64,000 nt of DNA from a bacterium. Lineage in GTDB: Bacteria; Armatimonadota; JACIXR01. The translations under genes were made by a program, and so were the position numbers. The notes under the pieces were generated by a model. The model did not search any database. It saw nothing but the letters and a program-made list of their open reading frames with translations, and was not told the origin of the DNA. Location of the stretch: assembly GCA_014360495.1 (NCBI GenBank), contig JACIXR010000001.1:186001-250000 (forward strand), written 5' to 3'. Positions 44,034 to 53,491 of the stretch are shown piece by piece; the first letter of the stretch is position 1; each line of letters begins with the position of its first letter.

Positions 44034-45170
44034 ATGAAAGCGAGCAATTATTTGTTCGGAATTTTGGTACTTCTCTTCTTTGGGACTTCCCTTTCCTTTC
44101 CCTTAGACAGAGATAAGACCACCTTTATAGCTCCTAACGAAACTATTTCAGAGACCTATATCTGGGCGGGCAATGTTCTCCATTTCCATGGACACGCTTT
44201 AAAAGACCTTGTTCTCTTCGGGAGGGAGGTGGTGCTTCGGGGTGTTGTGGAAGGGGATGTGGTAGCGTTTGCTCAGAGGATAGAGATTGAGGGAGAGGTT
44301 AAGGGAAGCCTAAGAGGGGCAGGTGAAACCGTTGATGTGAGGGGGAAAATCGGGAAAGATGTCAGCTTGGCAGGAAGATATGTCAACATCTTAAAGGGAA
44401 CGGAGATAGGTTGGGACCTCCTTGTAGGAGCGCAGAGGCTTTCAGTTGAGGGGAAGGTGGATGGTAATATAAAAGGAAGTGCAAGTGAGGGAATTTTGGG
44501 AGGAGATGTTGGTGGAAATGTTGAGTTAAAGCTTCAAGAACTGACCGTTTTGCCATCCACCCACATAAAAGGCAATCTAATTTATTCCGCCTCTCAGGAG
44601 GCGTCAATTCCCAAGGAGGCGAAGATAGAGGGAAAGGTCCTCTTCAATCCCCTCTCTACCCCGACTCCCAAACCCAAAAGGCAGGGGACCCCAATAGCCT
44701 TGAGGCTCTTTTGGCTGCTGAGCTTGATGACCACGGGCGCTTTCCTCGTCCTGCTTTCCCCAAGGCATTTGAGGGAGATGGGAAACGATATGCTTTATAG
44801 ACCTTGGTTCAATATGGGATGGGGATTTATCGCCCTTATAGTGGCGCCCATAGGCGCTATATTGATGGCAATAACTCTAATCGGGATTCCCTTGAGCTTG
44901 ATAAGTTTGCTTATTTATTTAATTGCCATTTATCTTTCAACCCTTATTGCGGGAACAGCTTTGGGGATGAAAATTTTACAGCGTCTTTTGAAGAGTGAGG
45001 ATGTAAATCTTTATCTCTCAATGGCGGTTGGAGTTATCGTGTTCTATATCCTTCAAAATATACCGATTCTCGGTTTGATAGTATCATTGCTTGGCATCTG
45101 CTGGGGGCTTGGAGGGATGAAAGGGCTCTTAGGAAAGAGGATAAGGGCGGCTCGCTTGCAGGATGGGTAA
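44034..45170 (+). CDS. Bactofilin-like beta-helix and membrane protein
   Basis: A 378-residue protein with signal peptide, then about 170 residues of short repeating strands (VVEGDVVAFAQRIEIEGEV, VRGKIGKDVSLAGRY) like the polymer-forming bactofilin or DUF342-type beta-helix, a Pro/Lys linker (PTPKPKRQGTP), and four hydrophobic segments at the C-terminus. It probably exposes the helix outside the cytoplasmic membrane. ATG 44034 is chosen because GGAGG (44022-44026) is 7 bases upstream; the ATG at 44028 is too close. Confidence 0.7.
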   Translation: MKASNYLFGILVLLFFGTSLSFPLDRDKTTFIAPNETISETYIWAGNVLHFHGHALKDLVLFGREVVLRGVVEGDVVAFAQRIEIEGEVKGSLRGAGETVDVRGKIGKDVSLAGRYVNILKGTEIGWDLLVGAQRLSVEGKVDGNIKGSASEGILGGDVGGNVELKLQELTVLPSTHIKGNLIYSASQEASIPKEAKIEGKVLFNPLSTPTPKPKRQGTPIALRLFWLLSLMTTGAFLVLLSPRHLREMGNDMLYRPWFNMGWGFIALIVAPIGAILMAITLIGIPLSLISLLIYLIAIYLSTLIAGTALGMKILQRLLKSEDVNLYLSMAVGVIVFYILQNIPILGLIVSLLGICWGLGGMKGLLGKRIRAARLQDG

Positions 45171-45302
45171 ATTTATTTTGAAAAATGGTTGTTCGCCAGA
45201 AGAATTACCGCCTTGAATTGTTTTTGAATACTGAGAAATGCTTGGCTAAGGTATAGGCTTCGTATATTCCGAAGATTCTTGATATGTCCTTATAGCTCAA
45301 TC

Positions 45303-45331
45303 TTGAAGTGAGGGATATGTGCTATTATAAT
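45303..45331 (+). promoter_or_regulatory. Leaderless promoter of hldD
   Basis: TTGAAG (45303-45308) and TATAAT (45326-45331) with a 17-base spacer; the ATG at 45338 follows the -10 box after 6 bases, so transcription should begin at or next to the start codon. Confidence 0.6.
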
Positions 45332-45337
45332 AAAAGT

Positions 45338-46333
45338 ATGCTCGTCATAACTGGCTCAGCGGGATTCATTGGAAGCGCCCTTGTTTGGGGATTCAATAAG
45401 AGAGGCTTTGATGATATTTTGATTGTAGATTCCTTGGGGCAAGACGAGAAATGGAAGAACCTCCTCAACCTTCGTTTCCAAGATTTTATGGATAAGGACG
45501 AATTCATAATTCGCCTTGAGAAGGGCGAGCTGGATGGAAAGATAGAGGACATCATCCATATGGGAGCATGTAGCGATACAATGGAAAGGGATGCCGATTT
45601 CCTACTCCGCAATAACTATGAATACAGCAAAAGATTGGCTTTATGGTGCTTAAAGAGGGGTAAACGTCTCCTCTATGCCTCCAGCGCCGCTACCTATGGC
45701 GATGGGAAGATGGGTTTTTCAGATGACCATAGCCTCCTGCCTTCCCTCCGACCTCTCAATATGTATGCCTATTCCAAACACCTATTTGACTTATGGGCAT
45801 ACAGAAACTCTTTTTTGGATAAGATGGTGGGATTGAAGTATTTCAATGTATTCGGTCCAAACGAATATCACAAAGGGGAGATGCGCTCCGTCATCCACAA
45901 GGCTTACGAGCAGGTCAAGCGGGAAGGGAAGATAAGGCTGTTCAAATCCTACAATCCGAATTTCAAAGATGGCTGGCAGATGAGGGACTTCGTCTACATA
46001 AAAGATGTCGTTGAGGCTACGATTTTCCTCTATGAGAATAAGAAGGCGAGGGGGATTTATAATATAGGGACGGGTAGGGCAAGGAGCTTCTATGATTTAG
46101 CTATGGCTGTATTCAGGGCTTTGGAAGTGGAACCGAATATAGAGTTCATAGATATGCCAGAGGAGATAAGAGATAAGTATCAGTATTGGACGCAGGCGGA
46201 TATCAGCAAGCTGAGAAATGCGGGCTTCGTGAGGGAGTTCACTTCCCTTGAGGAGGCTGTAAACGATTATATCCGCAATTATCTCCTCAAACCCAACCCT
46301 TATTTGGGAAATGAATTTGAGGAAAGGAGTTGA
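45338..46333 (+). CDS. hldD: ADP-L-glycero-D-manno-heptose-6-epimerase
   Basis: A 331-residue short-chain dehydrogenase-type epimerase that makes the heptose of the lipopolysaccharide core. MLVITGSAGFIGSALVWG carries the NADP-binding GxxGxxG, LLYASSAATYG the Ser/Thr and YAYSKHLFD the Tyr-x3-Lys catalytic residues; KYFNVFGPNEYHKGEMRSV is typical for HldD/RfaD. The start at 45338 matches the family N-terminus and the leaderless promoter; a longer frame from 45308 would cover the -10 box. Confidence 0.93.
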   Translation: MLVITGSAGFIGSALVWGFNKRGFDDILIVDSLGQDEKWKNLLNLRFQDFMDKDEFIIRLEKGELDGKIEDIIHMGACSDTMERDADFLLRNNYEYSKRLALWCLKRGKRLLYASSAATYGDGKMGFSDDHSLLPSLRPLNMYAYSKHLFDLWAYRNSFLDKMVGLKYFNVFGPNEYHKGEMRSVIHKAYEQVKREGKIRLFKSYNPNFKDGWQMRDFVYIKDVVEATIFLYENKKARGIYNIGTGRARSFYDLAMAVFRALEVEPNIEFIDMPEEIRDKYQYWTQADISKLRNAGFVREFTSLEEAVNDYIRNYLLKPNPYLGNEFEERS

Positions 46334-46338
46334 GTTAA

Positions 46339-47010
46339 ATGCTTCTTTTTTTAACCACTTATTTTACCACCATTTCCCTCCCAGTCGAAAGCTATACTGC
46401 TTATAAAGTGGAGAAAGCCCCCGTGATAGATGGTGATTTGCGCGATTGGAAGGGAGTTCCTTCGGTTGAGGTTAATTACGATATAGAGAAAGGGGAAAGG
46501 ATAAAGCTCAAGACCTATGCGAGGGTAGTTTGGGATGATGAGCACCTTTACATTTCTTTTGAATGCGAAGATAACGACCCTTGGGCGACAATCACAAAGC
46601 GGGACGGCTTCTTGTGGGAGGAGGAGGCGGTGGAGGTTTTCATAGACCCAAGAGGAGATGGGAAGAGATATGTTGAGTTGGGAGTGAATCCCCTCAACAC
46701 TGTTGACGATATTTTGATAATAAGGGAGCCAAAGTATCGCTGGCTCTTGAATTGGAATCTATTTGACCTGAAGACAGCGGTTAGGAAGAGGGAAGGTGGC
46801 TGGGATGTGGAGATAGCCATTCCCTGGTGGAATTTCCTCTCCTTTGAGGTTCCCCTGCCACCCCGAGAGAAAACCTGGCGAATCCAACTGTGTAGGGTGG
46901 ATAGACCAGACCATAAAACACCCATATGGGTCTCCTGGTCTCCCACTCGCCAGACATTCCATAAGCCGGAGAATTTCGGAAAGGTCCTTTTCTCCGCGGA
47001 AAGAAGGTAA
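46339..47010 (+). CDS. Secreted CBM9-like protein
   Basis: A 223-residue protein with a hydrophobic start (about 15 residues) and a family 9 carbohydrate-binding-like sandwich: VIDGDLRDWKGVPSVEV, ARVVWDDEHLYISFECED, WEEEAVEVFIDPRGDG and GWDVEIAIPWWNF. Such domains bind sugar ends or act in cytochrome-like proteins; here it stands alone. It follows hldD by 5 bases with GGAAAGGAG before the ATG and touches the next gene. Confidence 0.75.
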   Translation: MLLFLTTYFTTISLPVESYTAYKVEKAPVIDGDLRDWKGVPSVEVNYDIEKGERIKLKTYARVVWDDEHLYISFECEDNDPWATITKRDGFLWEEEAVEVFIDPRGDGKRYVELGVNPLNTVDDILIIREPKYRWLLNWNLFDLKTAVRKREGGWDVEIAIPWWNFLSFEVPLPPREKTWRIQLCRVDRPDHKTPIWVSWSPTRQTFHKPENFGKVLFSAERR

Positions 47011-47640
47011 ATGGGCAGCTTGAAAGAGGCTTTCATTTTAGGGCTCTTGCTTTTCGGGCTGATGAATTCCATTTGGGGAGTGCCATTTCTTTTGGCTTAT
47101 TGCCTGTGCAGTGCGAGGGGTTCCTTTTATTGGACATCCCTTTTCCTCTTCGGCAATTTCACCGCTTATTTCTTTGTTTTCCTTTTATTTCTTTATTCGG
47201 GAGGAAATATAGTGGGAATAATACCTAACTTAAGGCAATTTTTCGCACTCGTGATTTCCTTCTTCTCCCTAATAGAAGGTTTTTTAATCCTCCTCACTGT
47301 TGCAACGCTGAAAAAGGGGCTTGTTATATTTATGAAGGGCTATCTACTCAGCGGGTGGGTGATTTACCTTTTCGGTTTTTTGGTCGGACTCTATCTTGGG
47401 AAAAGCGCTGAGGGAGCGAGCCTCTACTTTGATTCGTTGTTCCCATCAAGCAAAGGGATGTTTGCCCTTGCCAGCTTTCTTGGATGTCTTGGGACTTTCA
47501 TTTCCCCTCTCTATATCCTCACGCCATTCTTCCGCGTCTTTCCCCTCCATACTTACACAAAAGGCGAGAGGAGGTTCTGGGATTCAATTGCGGGGATGAC
47601 ATTGATGATTACGGGAGCGGTATTTTTCTTTTTAAGGTAA
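47011..47640 (+). CDS. Polytopic membrane protein, unknown function
   Basis: A 209-residue protein with about six hydrophobic segments and few charged loops. No transport or enzyme motif is visible. It begins directly after the stop of the CBM9-like gene (no gap) and is probably co-translated. It may place or export the upstream sugar-binding protein, but this is speculation. Confidence 0.5.
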   Translation: MGSLKEAFILGLLLFGLMNSIWGVPFLLAYCLCSARGSFYWTSLFLFGNFTAYFFVFLLFLYSGGNIVGIIPNLRQFFALVISFFSLIEGFLILLTVATLKKGLVIFMKGYLLSGWVIYLFGFLVGLYLGKSAEGASLYFDSLFPSSKGMFALASFLGCLGTFISPLYILTPFFRVFPLHTYTKGERRFWDSIAGMTLMITGAVFFFLR

Positions 47641-47661
47641 AGGCTTTAATGGGAATAAGAC

Positions 47662-47970
47662 CTAAGAGGATTCCTCCTCCTTGAGCATCCTGTTTATTTC
47701 TTCCTCCATGATATGCCCCTGGAGAGTTACCTCTACCTCACTTATCCCCTCAACGCTAAGGGCTTTCTCCTTGATTTGTTTGCCGATGAAGAGAGCGAAT
47801 GGAGGAGGGCAGAAGGGAGCGGTGAGATGATATGTTATGGAAGCCTTGTTCCCTTCCACCCTTACCTCATCAATGAGTCCAGCCTCCAGGATTGAGAAGC
47901 CAAGCTCGGGGTCGGCTACATCCTTGAGGGCAGAGAGGATTGCCTTCTCCTTTTCAGATTGATTAGCCAA
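47662..47970 (-). CDS. DUF59/MIP18-family iron-sulfur assembly protein
   Basis: A 102-residue protein: ILSALKDVADPELGFSILEAGLID is the MIP18/PaaD signature (DPEL-x-x-S-I-x-x-L-G-L), and TAPFCPP holds the conserved Cys. Such proteins act in iron-sulfur cluster insertion (SufT-like). It lies 13 bases after rpsF on the same strand, an unusual pairing. An acidic tail (EEEINRMLKEEESS) ends the protein. Confidence 0.85.
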   Translation of the reverse strand: MANQSEKEKAILSALKDVADPELGFSILEAGLIDEVRVEGNKASITYHLTAPFCPPPFALFIGKQIKEKALSVEGISEVEVTLQGHIMEEEINRMLKEEESS

Positions 47971-47983
47971 TTTCTTTCCTCCT

Positions 47984-48265
47984 TTATTTGCTTTTTCTCA
48001 CGATCATGTGACGGAGGATGCCCTCCTGTAGCTTCAGGAACTGGTCCAATTCCTTCAAGGTATCACCCGTCGTTTGAAAGAGGATGACGACATAATAGCC
48101 CTCCGTCTTGCGATTGATTTTATAGGCGAGCTGCCTTTTCTCCCATTCTTCTACATTTAAGACCTCGCCCTTTATCTCGTTTTTCACTGCCTCAATGATT
48201 TTCTCCCTTTCCTCATCGCTTAAATCAGGGTCTAAGATGAACATAAGCTCGTAAATATGCTCCAC
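47984..48265 (-). CDS. rpsF: 30S ribosomal protein S6
   Basis: A 93-residue S6 that binds 16S rRNA in the platform with S18. MEHIYELMFILDPDLSDEER and EGYYVVILFQTTGDTLKELD and the closing ILRHMIVRK are characteristic. GTG start after AGGGAGGTTGAT. Usually rpsF is followed by ssb, rpsR and rplI; none of these is in this window, so it stands apart with a DUF59 gene. A hairpin lies in the region upstream. Confidence 0.92.
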   Translation of the reverse strand: MEHIYELMFILDPDLSDEEREKIIEAVKNEIKGEVLNVEEWEKRQLAYKINRKTEGYYVVILFQTTGDTLKELDQFLKLQEGILRHMIVRKSK

Positions 48266-48292
48266 GATATCAACCTCCCTATGGACATTTTG

Positions 48293-48313
48293 GCTCCTCC
48301 CTGAGGGAGGAGC
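48293..48313 (-). promoter_or_regulatory. Hairpin upstream of rpsF
   Basis: GCTCCTCCC pairs with GGGAGGAGC (9 base pairs, TGA loop on the plus strand), 27 bases from the rpsF GTG. No T tract follows on either strand, so it is more likely a leader structure or barrier than a terminator. I do not see the known S6:S18 leader motif. Confidence 0.35.
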
Positions 48314-48361
48314 AGGGTTTCAATAAGATTTTAATGAAAAATTCAAGATATGGCAAATCGC

Positions 48362-48813
48362 TGTATAATTCCATAACATTTGGGACTCCTCTGGTTATTA
48401 AATTCCTCTATATCCGTTGAGTCCAGCGGGTATACATCTATGAAATATTCTTGGATAGTTCTCTGGAATCGCTCCACATAGCCGTTCTCTTGCGGTCTCT
48501 TTGGATGGGTGTAGAAATGGATAATACCCTTATTCCTGAGAAAATCTTCAAATTCTCCCGCGAACTCACTCCCGTTATCCGTTTGAACACACCCCACAGG
48601 GAAGGGGGATAACCAAATCTTGAGACAACATCTATTCTTCTATCCTTTTATAATTGTATCACTCTTATACCCCAGTTTCTTTTTCTTGGATTTTTAGGTC
48701 TTCTTGAGAGAGGTCGGAGCGCTGCGGGGTTATAACCTGCGTCTTTGTATATCTTTCTCCATCTATAGACTGTGCTTCTTTGTATAATTCCAATATCTTT
48801 GTGAAATTGTGCA
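48362..48813 (-). mobile_element. Non-autonomous IS481-like derivative (copy C)
   Basis: About 450 bases. It carries the C-terminal transposase part (VQTDNGSEFAGEFEDF, ENGYVERFQRT) and an N-terminal part, but lacks the middle between DVVSRFG and the N-terminal piece. The junction ACAACATCTATTCTTCTA is the same as in the copy at 61719. Its N-terminal end differs from copies B and D and encodes a helix-turn-helix-like IIQRSTVYRWRKIYKDAGY, so it keeps an older or different 5' end. Confidence 0.75.
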
Positions 48814-48904
48814 ATTTGCCCTTGCATTTCTCTCTGATATTTTAAATGCCCCCTATGTGAGAGATAAAGAGTGGTATCAAAGGGCGCTCTAATATTTTAA
48901 CTTG

Positions 48905-51900
48905 TCAAAGAAGCTCATAAAAGCAGGCATCTTTACTCGCCTGGAAAAGCAGTAAATCGCCTTTCCTTGTCCATTCAACATCCCCTAACTCCCTTCCATC
49001 CTCCCCGAACGCCTTAACCTTGACCTTCTCCCATTCCTTTTTGAACTCTCCCAATCGCAACCCCACGGAGCATTCCCGCCCAATGGGAATGGGGATTATC
49101 CGAAGGGAATTTCCCCTCTTCTCAATCCTCAAACAGCCATCTGTTACAACCTTCCCAAAATCAATCGTTCTCCCCTCTTTATTCAAACGATATAGATACT
49201 TCTCCATTAAATCCTCTCCAGCTTCCTCATTGAACTCAATCCTCACTCTATCATTCTCTCTCCTCACCTCCAACTTACCCACCAAAAAACTATCCCTCCC
49301 ATTTCCAAGTGTTACTCTCCCCTCCTTATTATAGAGCCCAAGATAGACTGGGAAAGTTCCCTCTTTATCCTTGGGCACCTCTATCGTATATGGACCATCT
49401 TCTATTACCATCCCTTTCTTCCAATCTTTTGTTGGAATAGGAAGATTATGGTCTTGCTGGAAGGCGATGGTATTTCTTTGAGGGTCGGTGAAATGGACGA
49501 AAGCAACGAAATCTCCACCCACCTCATCCTCAACTCTCCATCTATAAGTTATCTCAAACCTCCCGTCTCCCAGGTCCTTGAAATTTGAAATAGAAGGGAA
49601 GATTCGCTTGATTTTGGGAAGATATGTCTGCGTCCTGGCGTCGCAGAAAATCCCTTCCTCATCCTCGGAGTAATCAACGATAACGCCTTCACGCCTTGCG
49701 GTATAGGCGAGAACTCCCGCTCCCTCCGCAAGAAATCCATATTGAGGAATGATATAATTCCCTACTCTCCAGTCATCCCTTCCCCTGTTGAGGAAAAGCT
49801 TCAAGCCATTGGTAAATTCAATGAATAACCTATCCATATTGCCGAGAAGAATCGCTCCCGAGGAGCTTATCCATTTCCCATCTACTTCGTAGAGAATCCT
49901 CCTCGGCATAAAGGTCCCATACTTCTTCTGAATAGGCAGAGTGAGGAAATACTCTTTAGCCAAACCGTGAACGCTGAACATCAATTGGTGCCCCAAGAAT
50001 CCGATTCTACCAAAGGCGAGAGTCATTATCCTATATTCGTCCCTTTCCTCCTCGGTTGGCACACGAAAATACCATGATGGGTCGGAATAGCCATCTATCA
50101 GCCAGCGCTCGTAATATCCCATCCCGTGATTGAGCATCAGCGGATGAACCTTGAGGAGTTCAAAGTCGGGAAGCATGGGGATTTGACGGCGATTCACACC
50201 GTAATTTGAGCCGCCATCGTAATATCCCGCCTCAGTGAAGTCGCTTGCCTCGCAGACGACTGGACCATTATATGTCTTTCGCAGGAAATCGTAGGCTTGC
50301 ACATTTACTCTATGGGTATAGCTAATCTTTCCCGCGCCCTCAGCCTTCGCATCGTAATCCACATTCCAGCTTGGCATAATGTCAAAGTAGCCAGCATTCA
50401 CACCATATCGCCTCTTTATCTCGGGAGAGAAGATTTTCTCGTAATAAAGGAATTTTGAGGGCTTTAAAATTAGAGCTTGGATGGGCACCGCCCCATTGAA
50501 CCAACCTTTTAAATAATTCCCCTCCGGGTCTAAAGCAACATCCTCATATTTAAATGCCTCGGAGTTAGGATAATAATCGTAATAATTCTCGTGAACACAG
50601 AACCTATGCCCTATCCTCTTCGCTTCCTCGCATAACTTTCTCAGTTCCTCATCACCACCAAGCGATTTATTAGCGGGCATAGTTGTGGGATATGCGTTGT
50701 CATATCCCTCCCTTTGCCATTCGTGTTTGATGACGAGCAGGCTGTTTATCCCATATCTCTCCAATTCCAGTAGATATTTCCTATCATCGGCGAACTTTCC
50801 CGTCCAAATATCCAAGACAAGCCTATTTGAGAGCTCCTCCAGATAGGGGGAAGCTGGATTGGGGATATTGGGGAGAACCTCGTCAAGAATGGGAGAAGCG
50901 GTTAAATAGAAGATTTCCCTTGCGGGATTTCGCTCTCCGTTGGTCTTCGGGATATATGTGGGGGAAGAGCCATCGCCGCCTATGCTTGAAGCCTGGGTTT
51001 CCCACCAATCGCAGAAGGAGGATAAGAAAAGGGGCTCAACATAGGCTATTTCGGCTTGTCCCTCAAAGAGGAAGGGAATGAATACCTTTCTAAAGGGTGG
51101 AACCGCTATATTTATCGCATTGACGATGGGCTTCTCTGAGGAGAACTCCAATCTCAAGGACTTCCCTTCTATCGTCGCCTTGATTTTAAATTCTCCCCTT
51201 TCCCCCTTAAACTCCCATACTTCCCACTCCTCAACGCCTTTTTCCACAATTTTAACCTCAATATCCTTTTTAACATCTTCCCTTGCCCAATCAACTACCT
51301 CGCCTTTCAATACCAAGCTCACGCCTCCCATAAAGCAGGGTCCCTCTATCTCCTTTCCATTGAAAAATACAAGCAGATTGTTCAGAGATGAAAATGGTGG
51401 GGAGAAAATGTAATCTATCTGGCAATCTTTTCCTTTATAGCTGAATTTATATGAACCGTTTGAAAGCTTTTCAATTTTGTTTTGGAAGGGCGATGGGCAA
51501 GAGGGTCTTGGATTTTTCGCTCCTATTCCCCAAAATCTTCTGACATCACCGGTTTCCTCCCCATATCTCTTTAATATCTCCTTTCGCTTTTCCTCCTTTT
51601 CTTTCTCCTCCCATAATCTCGCTTCTTCCTCATTACCTACGATGACTTTCAACTCACCTACCCTCGCCCAATCGTTTGTCGTATTCCATTTCTCACCGGG
51701 ATTCACCACCAATCTGAGGGTTATCCTCTTCCCCGCGAGATTTGATATATCAAAATCCCTTTCCTCCCATTCCTCTTTTCTGCAGAAAACACTGGCGATT
51801 TCTTTCCTTTCCCCATCTTCTATAGCCAACAGTTTATAGATTACCCCATCGCTTGCAGGGAGCGCTCCCTGGGATAGGGCTACTTTCAAACGAATCGTTA

Positions 51901-52201
51901 TCGGCTTCACTTGAGGGAGAATAAGTTCCCATTCCGCGAAGGTTTCACCGGTGACACCACGCCAGGGTGGATGGATGAACCAGGGAGTGATATCTCTCTC
52001 CCTCATTTGGGGATAGCAATCAGCTCCCGTTGACTCAAATCTTCCATACCAATAGGGTGGCATATATCTCTCTTTCTCGCCCTTTATGATAAATCCCCAG
52101 CGAGGATAGGCCTCTAAAAGGTTATTCACACCCTCCTTTGGATTTATAGGCTGAGCGAATAGCAAAGCAAGGGAGGTGAATAGGGAGAGGCAAAATCTCA
52201 T
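48905..52201 (-). CDS. Large secreted glycosidase-like protein
   Basis: A 1098-residue protein with signal peptide (MRFCLSLFTSLALLFAQP). Residues about 20-200 form a jelly roll (RLKVALSQGALPASDG, ISNLAGKRITLRLVVNPG); a middle TIM-barrel-like region (about 440-760) contains LLVIKHEWQREGYDN, HRFCVHENYYDYYPN, NAGYFDIMPSWNVDYDA and VVCEASDFTEAG, resembling GH101/DUF5696-type glycosidases with Asp/Glu at strand ends. C-terminal sandwich regions follow. Substrate unknown; presumably a plant or microbial polysaccharide. Transcribed toward the IS copy at its 3' side, about 90 bases away. Confidence 0.65.
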   Translation of the reverse strand: MRFCLSLFTSLALLFAQPINPKEGVNNLLEAYPRWGFIIKGEKERYMPPYWYGRFESTGADCYPQMRERDITPWFIHPPWRGVTGETFAEWELILPQVKPITIRLKVALSQGALPASDGVIYKLLAIEDGERKEIASVFCRKEEWEERDFDISNLAGKRITLRLVVNPGEKWNTTNDWARVGELKVIVGNEEEARLWEEKEKEEKRKEILKRYGEETGDVRRFWGIGAKNPRPSCPSPFQNKIEKLSNGSYKFSYKGKDCQIDYIFSPPFSSLNNLLVFFNGKEIEGPCFMGGVSLVLKGEVVDWAREDVKKDIEVKIVEKGVEEWEVWEFKGERGEFKIKATIEGKSLRLEFSSEKPIVNAINIAVPPFRKVFIPFLFEGQAEIAYVEPLFLSSFCDWWETQASSIGGDGSSPTYIPKTNGERNPAREIFYLTASPILDEVLPNIPNPASPYLEELSNRLVLDIWTGKFADDRKYLLELERYGINSLLVIKHEWQREGYDNAYPTTMPANKSLGGDEELRKLCEEAKRIGHRFCVHENYYDYYPNSEAFKYEDVALDPEGNYLKGWFNGAVPIQALILKPSKFLYYEKIFSPEIKRRYGVNAGYFDIMPSWNVDYDAKAEGAGKISYTHRVNVQAYDFLRKTYNGPVVCEASDFTEAGYYDGGSNYGVNRRQIPMLPDFELLKVHPLMLNHGMGYYERWLIDGYSDPSWYFRVPTEEERDEYRIMTLAFGRIGFLGHQLMFSVHGLAKEYFLTLPIQKKYGTFMPRRILYEVDGKWISSSGAILLGNMDRLFIEFTNGLKLFLNRGRDDWRVGNYIIPQYGFLAEGAGVLAYTARREGVIVDYSEDEEGIFCDARTQTYLPKIKRIFPSISNFKDLGDGRFEITYRWRVEDEVGGDFVAFVHFTDPQRNTIAFQQDHNLPIPTKDWKKGMVIEDGPYTIEVPKDKEGTFPVYLGLYNKEGRVTLGNGRDSFLVGKLEVRRENDRVRIEFNEEAGEDLMEKYLYRLNKEGRTIDFGKVVTDGCLRIEKRGNSLRIIPIPIGRECSVGLRLGEFKKEWEKVKVKAFGEDGRELGDVEWTRKGDLLLFQASKDACFYELL

Positions 52202-52289
52202 TTTATCTCTCCTCCTGAAAAAATAGTGGACAAACTTATAAAGGTATAGTAATATTTTTGAAAAAATTTTTCAAGGAGGTAGAGTTAAG

Positions 52290-52475
52290 ATGAAAGTGAA
52301 GGTAGACAGAGAGCTTTGCATAGGTTGCGGGCTCTGTGAGGAGAGCTGTCCAGAGGTCTTCGCCTTGGACGATGAGGGCAAGGCATATGTTTTGCCCGAT
52401 GCAGATTTTGAAGCCTGCGACCTTGAGGATGTAGCCCACTCCTGTCCCGCTGAGGCTATCAGCATAGAGGAGTAA
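52290..52475 (+). CDS. Ferredoxin, single [4Fe-4S] cluster
   Basis: A 61-residue electron carrier. CIGCGLCEESCP supplies three cluster Cys and CPAEAI the fourth; the spacer between them replaces the second cluster of longer ferredoxins, as in the thermostable one-cluster ferredoxins. TTCAAGGAGGTAGAG precedes the ATG (perfect AAGGAGGT). Monocistronic: a long hairpin follows. The partner oxidoreductase is not nearby. Confidence 0.93.
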   Translation: MKVKVDRELCIGCGLCEESCPEVFALDDEGKAYVLPDADFEACDLEDVAHSCPAEAISIEE

Positions 52476-52489
52476 GCTTCGAAGGGCGA

Positions 52490-52536
52490 TAGGGGGAGAT
52501 TATTGTCTCTGGTGAGAGATGAATAATCTCCCCCTA
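52490..52536 (+). terminator. Long hairpin after the ferredoxin gene
   Basis: TAGGGGGAGATTATT pairs with AATAATCTCCCCCTA (15 base pairs) and an inner TCTCT/AGAGA stem closes the loop. Strong structure without a T tract; probably the ferredoxin transcript end or 3' stabiliser. Confidence 0.55.
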
Positions 52537-52569
52537 CGCTCATTCTGGGTTAAGTATTTTGACATTGTG

Positions 52570-52597
52570 TTGACAAACTATAGATTGAGAATATAAT
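52570..52597 (+). promoter_or_regulatory. Consensus promoter of the pseudopilin gene
   Basis: TTGACA (52570-52575) and TATAAT (52592-52597), both perfect, with a 16-base spacer. The leader of about 108 bases ends in AAAGGAGGTGAG before the ATG at 52712, indicating very strong expression. Confidence 0.75.
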
Positions 52598-52711
52598 AGT
52601 TATCGTCAGTCAAAGTAAGAAATAATTCATTCTAAAAAGAAGTTTTGAGGAGAGCTCTGTCCCTCTCATATTTTTAAAGCAAAAATCCAAAGAGAAAGGA
52701 GGTGAGAAAGA

Positions 52712-53470
52712 ATGAAAAGAAAAGGATTTACGCTCATTGAACTGCTCGTCGTCATAGCTATCATCGCTATTCTCGCGGCAATTCTCTTCCCAGTTTTCAG
52801 CCGTGCGAGAGAGCAGGCGCGTAAAGCTGCCTGCGTAAGCAATATGAAGCAGTTAGCGCAGGCTTTGCAGATGTATGCACAAGACTGGGACGAAAACTTC
52901 CCAGATTGGCGATGGGGTCGTGATAGAGGTAATCCTCCTGTAAGCGGGAATCCCGCAACGCCGCTCCCTTGGTACCTCGCTGCCTTCCCCTATGTGAAGA
53001 ACGAGGCTGTCTATGTCTGCCCCTCCGATAACCGTTGCCCCGACGGTGGTCCAAAAGGTAGAAGGTGCTGTGAAGATTGTAAGTACCCCCAGTTCCCAAT
53101 AAGTTACGGTATAAACGAGGTTATAAGCGGTTGGGGTAGGACCTCCTTAGCCCAATGGCAGAAACCTGCAGAAACTGTTCTTCTCGGTGATTGTCGTGCT
53201 TCTCTGACCGGAAGCTGGCCCGGCTCTACCCCGAATTCACCCGGCTATATAGCTCGCTATATACTCGCCAACCAACCTCCCTCAGATGCATGCGGTGGCT
53301 GTCTTAGTGGCATCAATTTGCCGGCTATGCGCGATGATTATACCCGCCACACCGGTGGTTCAGTTATCGCCTTCGTTGATGGACATGTTAAGTGGGTGAA
53401 ATGGGACCAGATAAAGATGAGAAGTTACGGAGGACCGCTTGTCTACCTGCCAGAGGACGAATGGTATTGA
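52712..53470 (+). CDS. Type II/IV pseudopilin with H-x9-DG C-terminus
   Basis: A 252-residue protein. [19 protein letters not shown] is a prepilin signal cut after the Gly by PilD, followed by the long helix [20 protein letters not shown]. The globular part carries several Cys and ends in [16 protein letters not shown], the H-x9-DG signature of a pseudopilin-like family abundant in Armatimonadota and Planctomycetes. The product is exported and probably forms part of a surface fibre or secretion pseudopilus. Strong promoter and ribosome site; the pilus machinery lies 1 kb downstream on the other strand. Confidence 0.88.
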   Translation: MKRKGFTLIELLVVIAIIAILAAILFPVFSRAREQARKAACVSNMKQLAQALQMYAQDWDENFPDWRWGRDRGNPPVSGNPATPLPWYLAAFPYVKNEAVYVCPSDNRCPDGGPKGRRCCEDCKYPQFPISYGINEVISGWGRTSLAQWQKPAETVLLGDCRASLTGSWPGSTPNSPGYIARYILANQPPSDACGGCLSGINLPAMRDDYTRHTGGSVIAFVDGHVKWVKWDQIKMRSYGGPLVYLPEDEWY

Positions 53471-53491
53471 TGATGAGTAGCTGAAAGGAAA

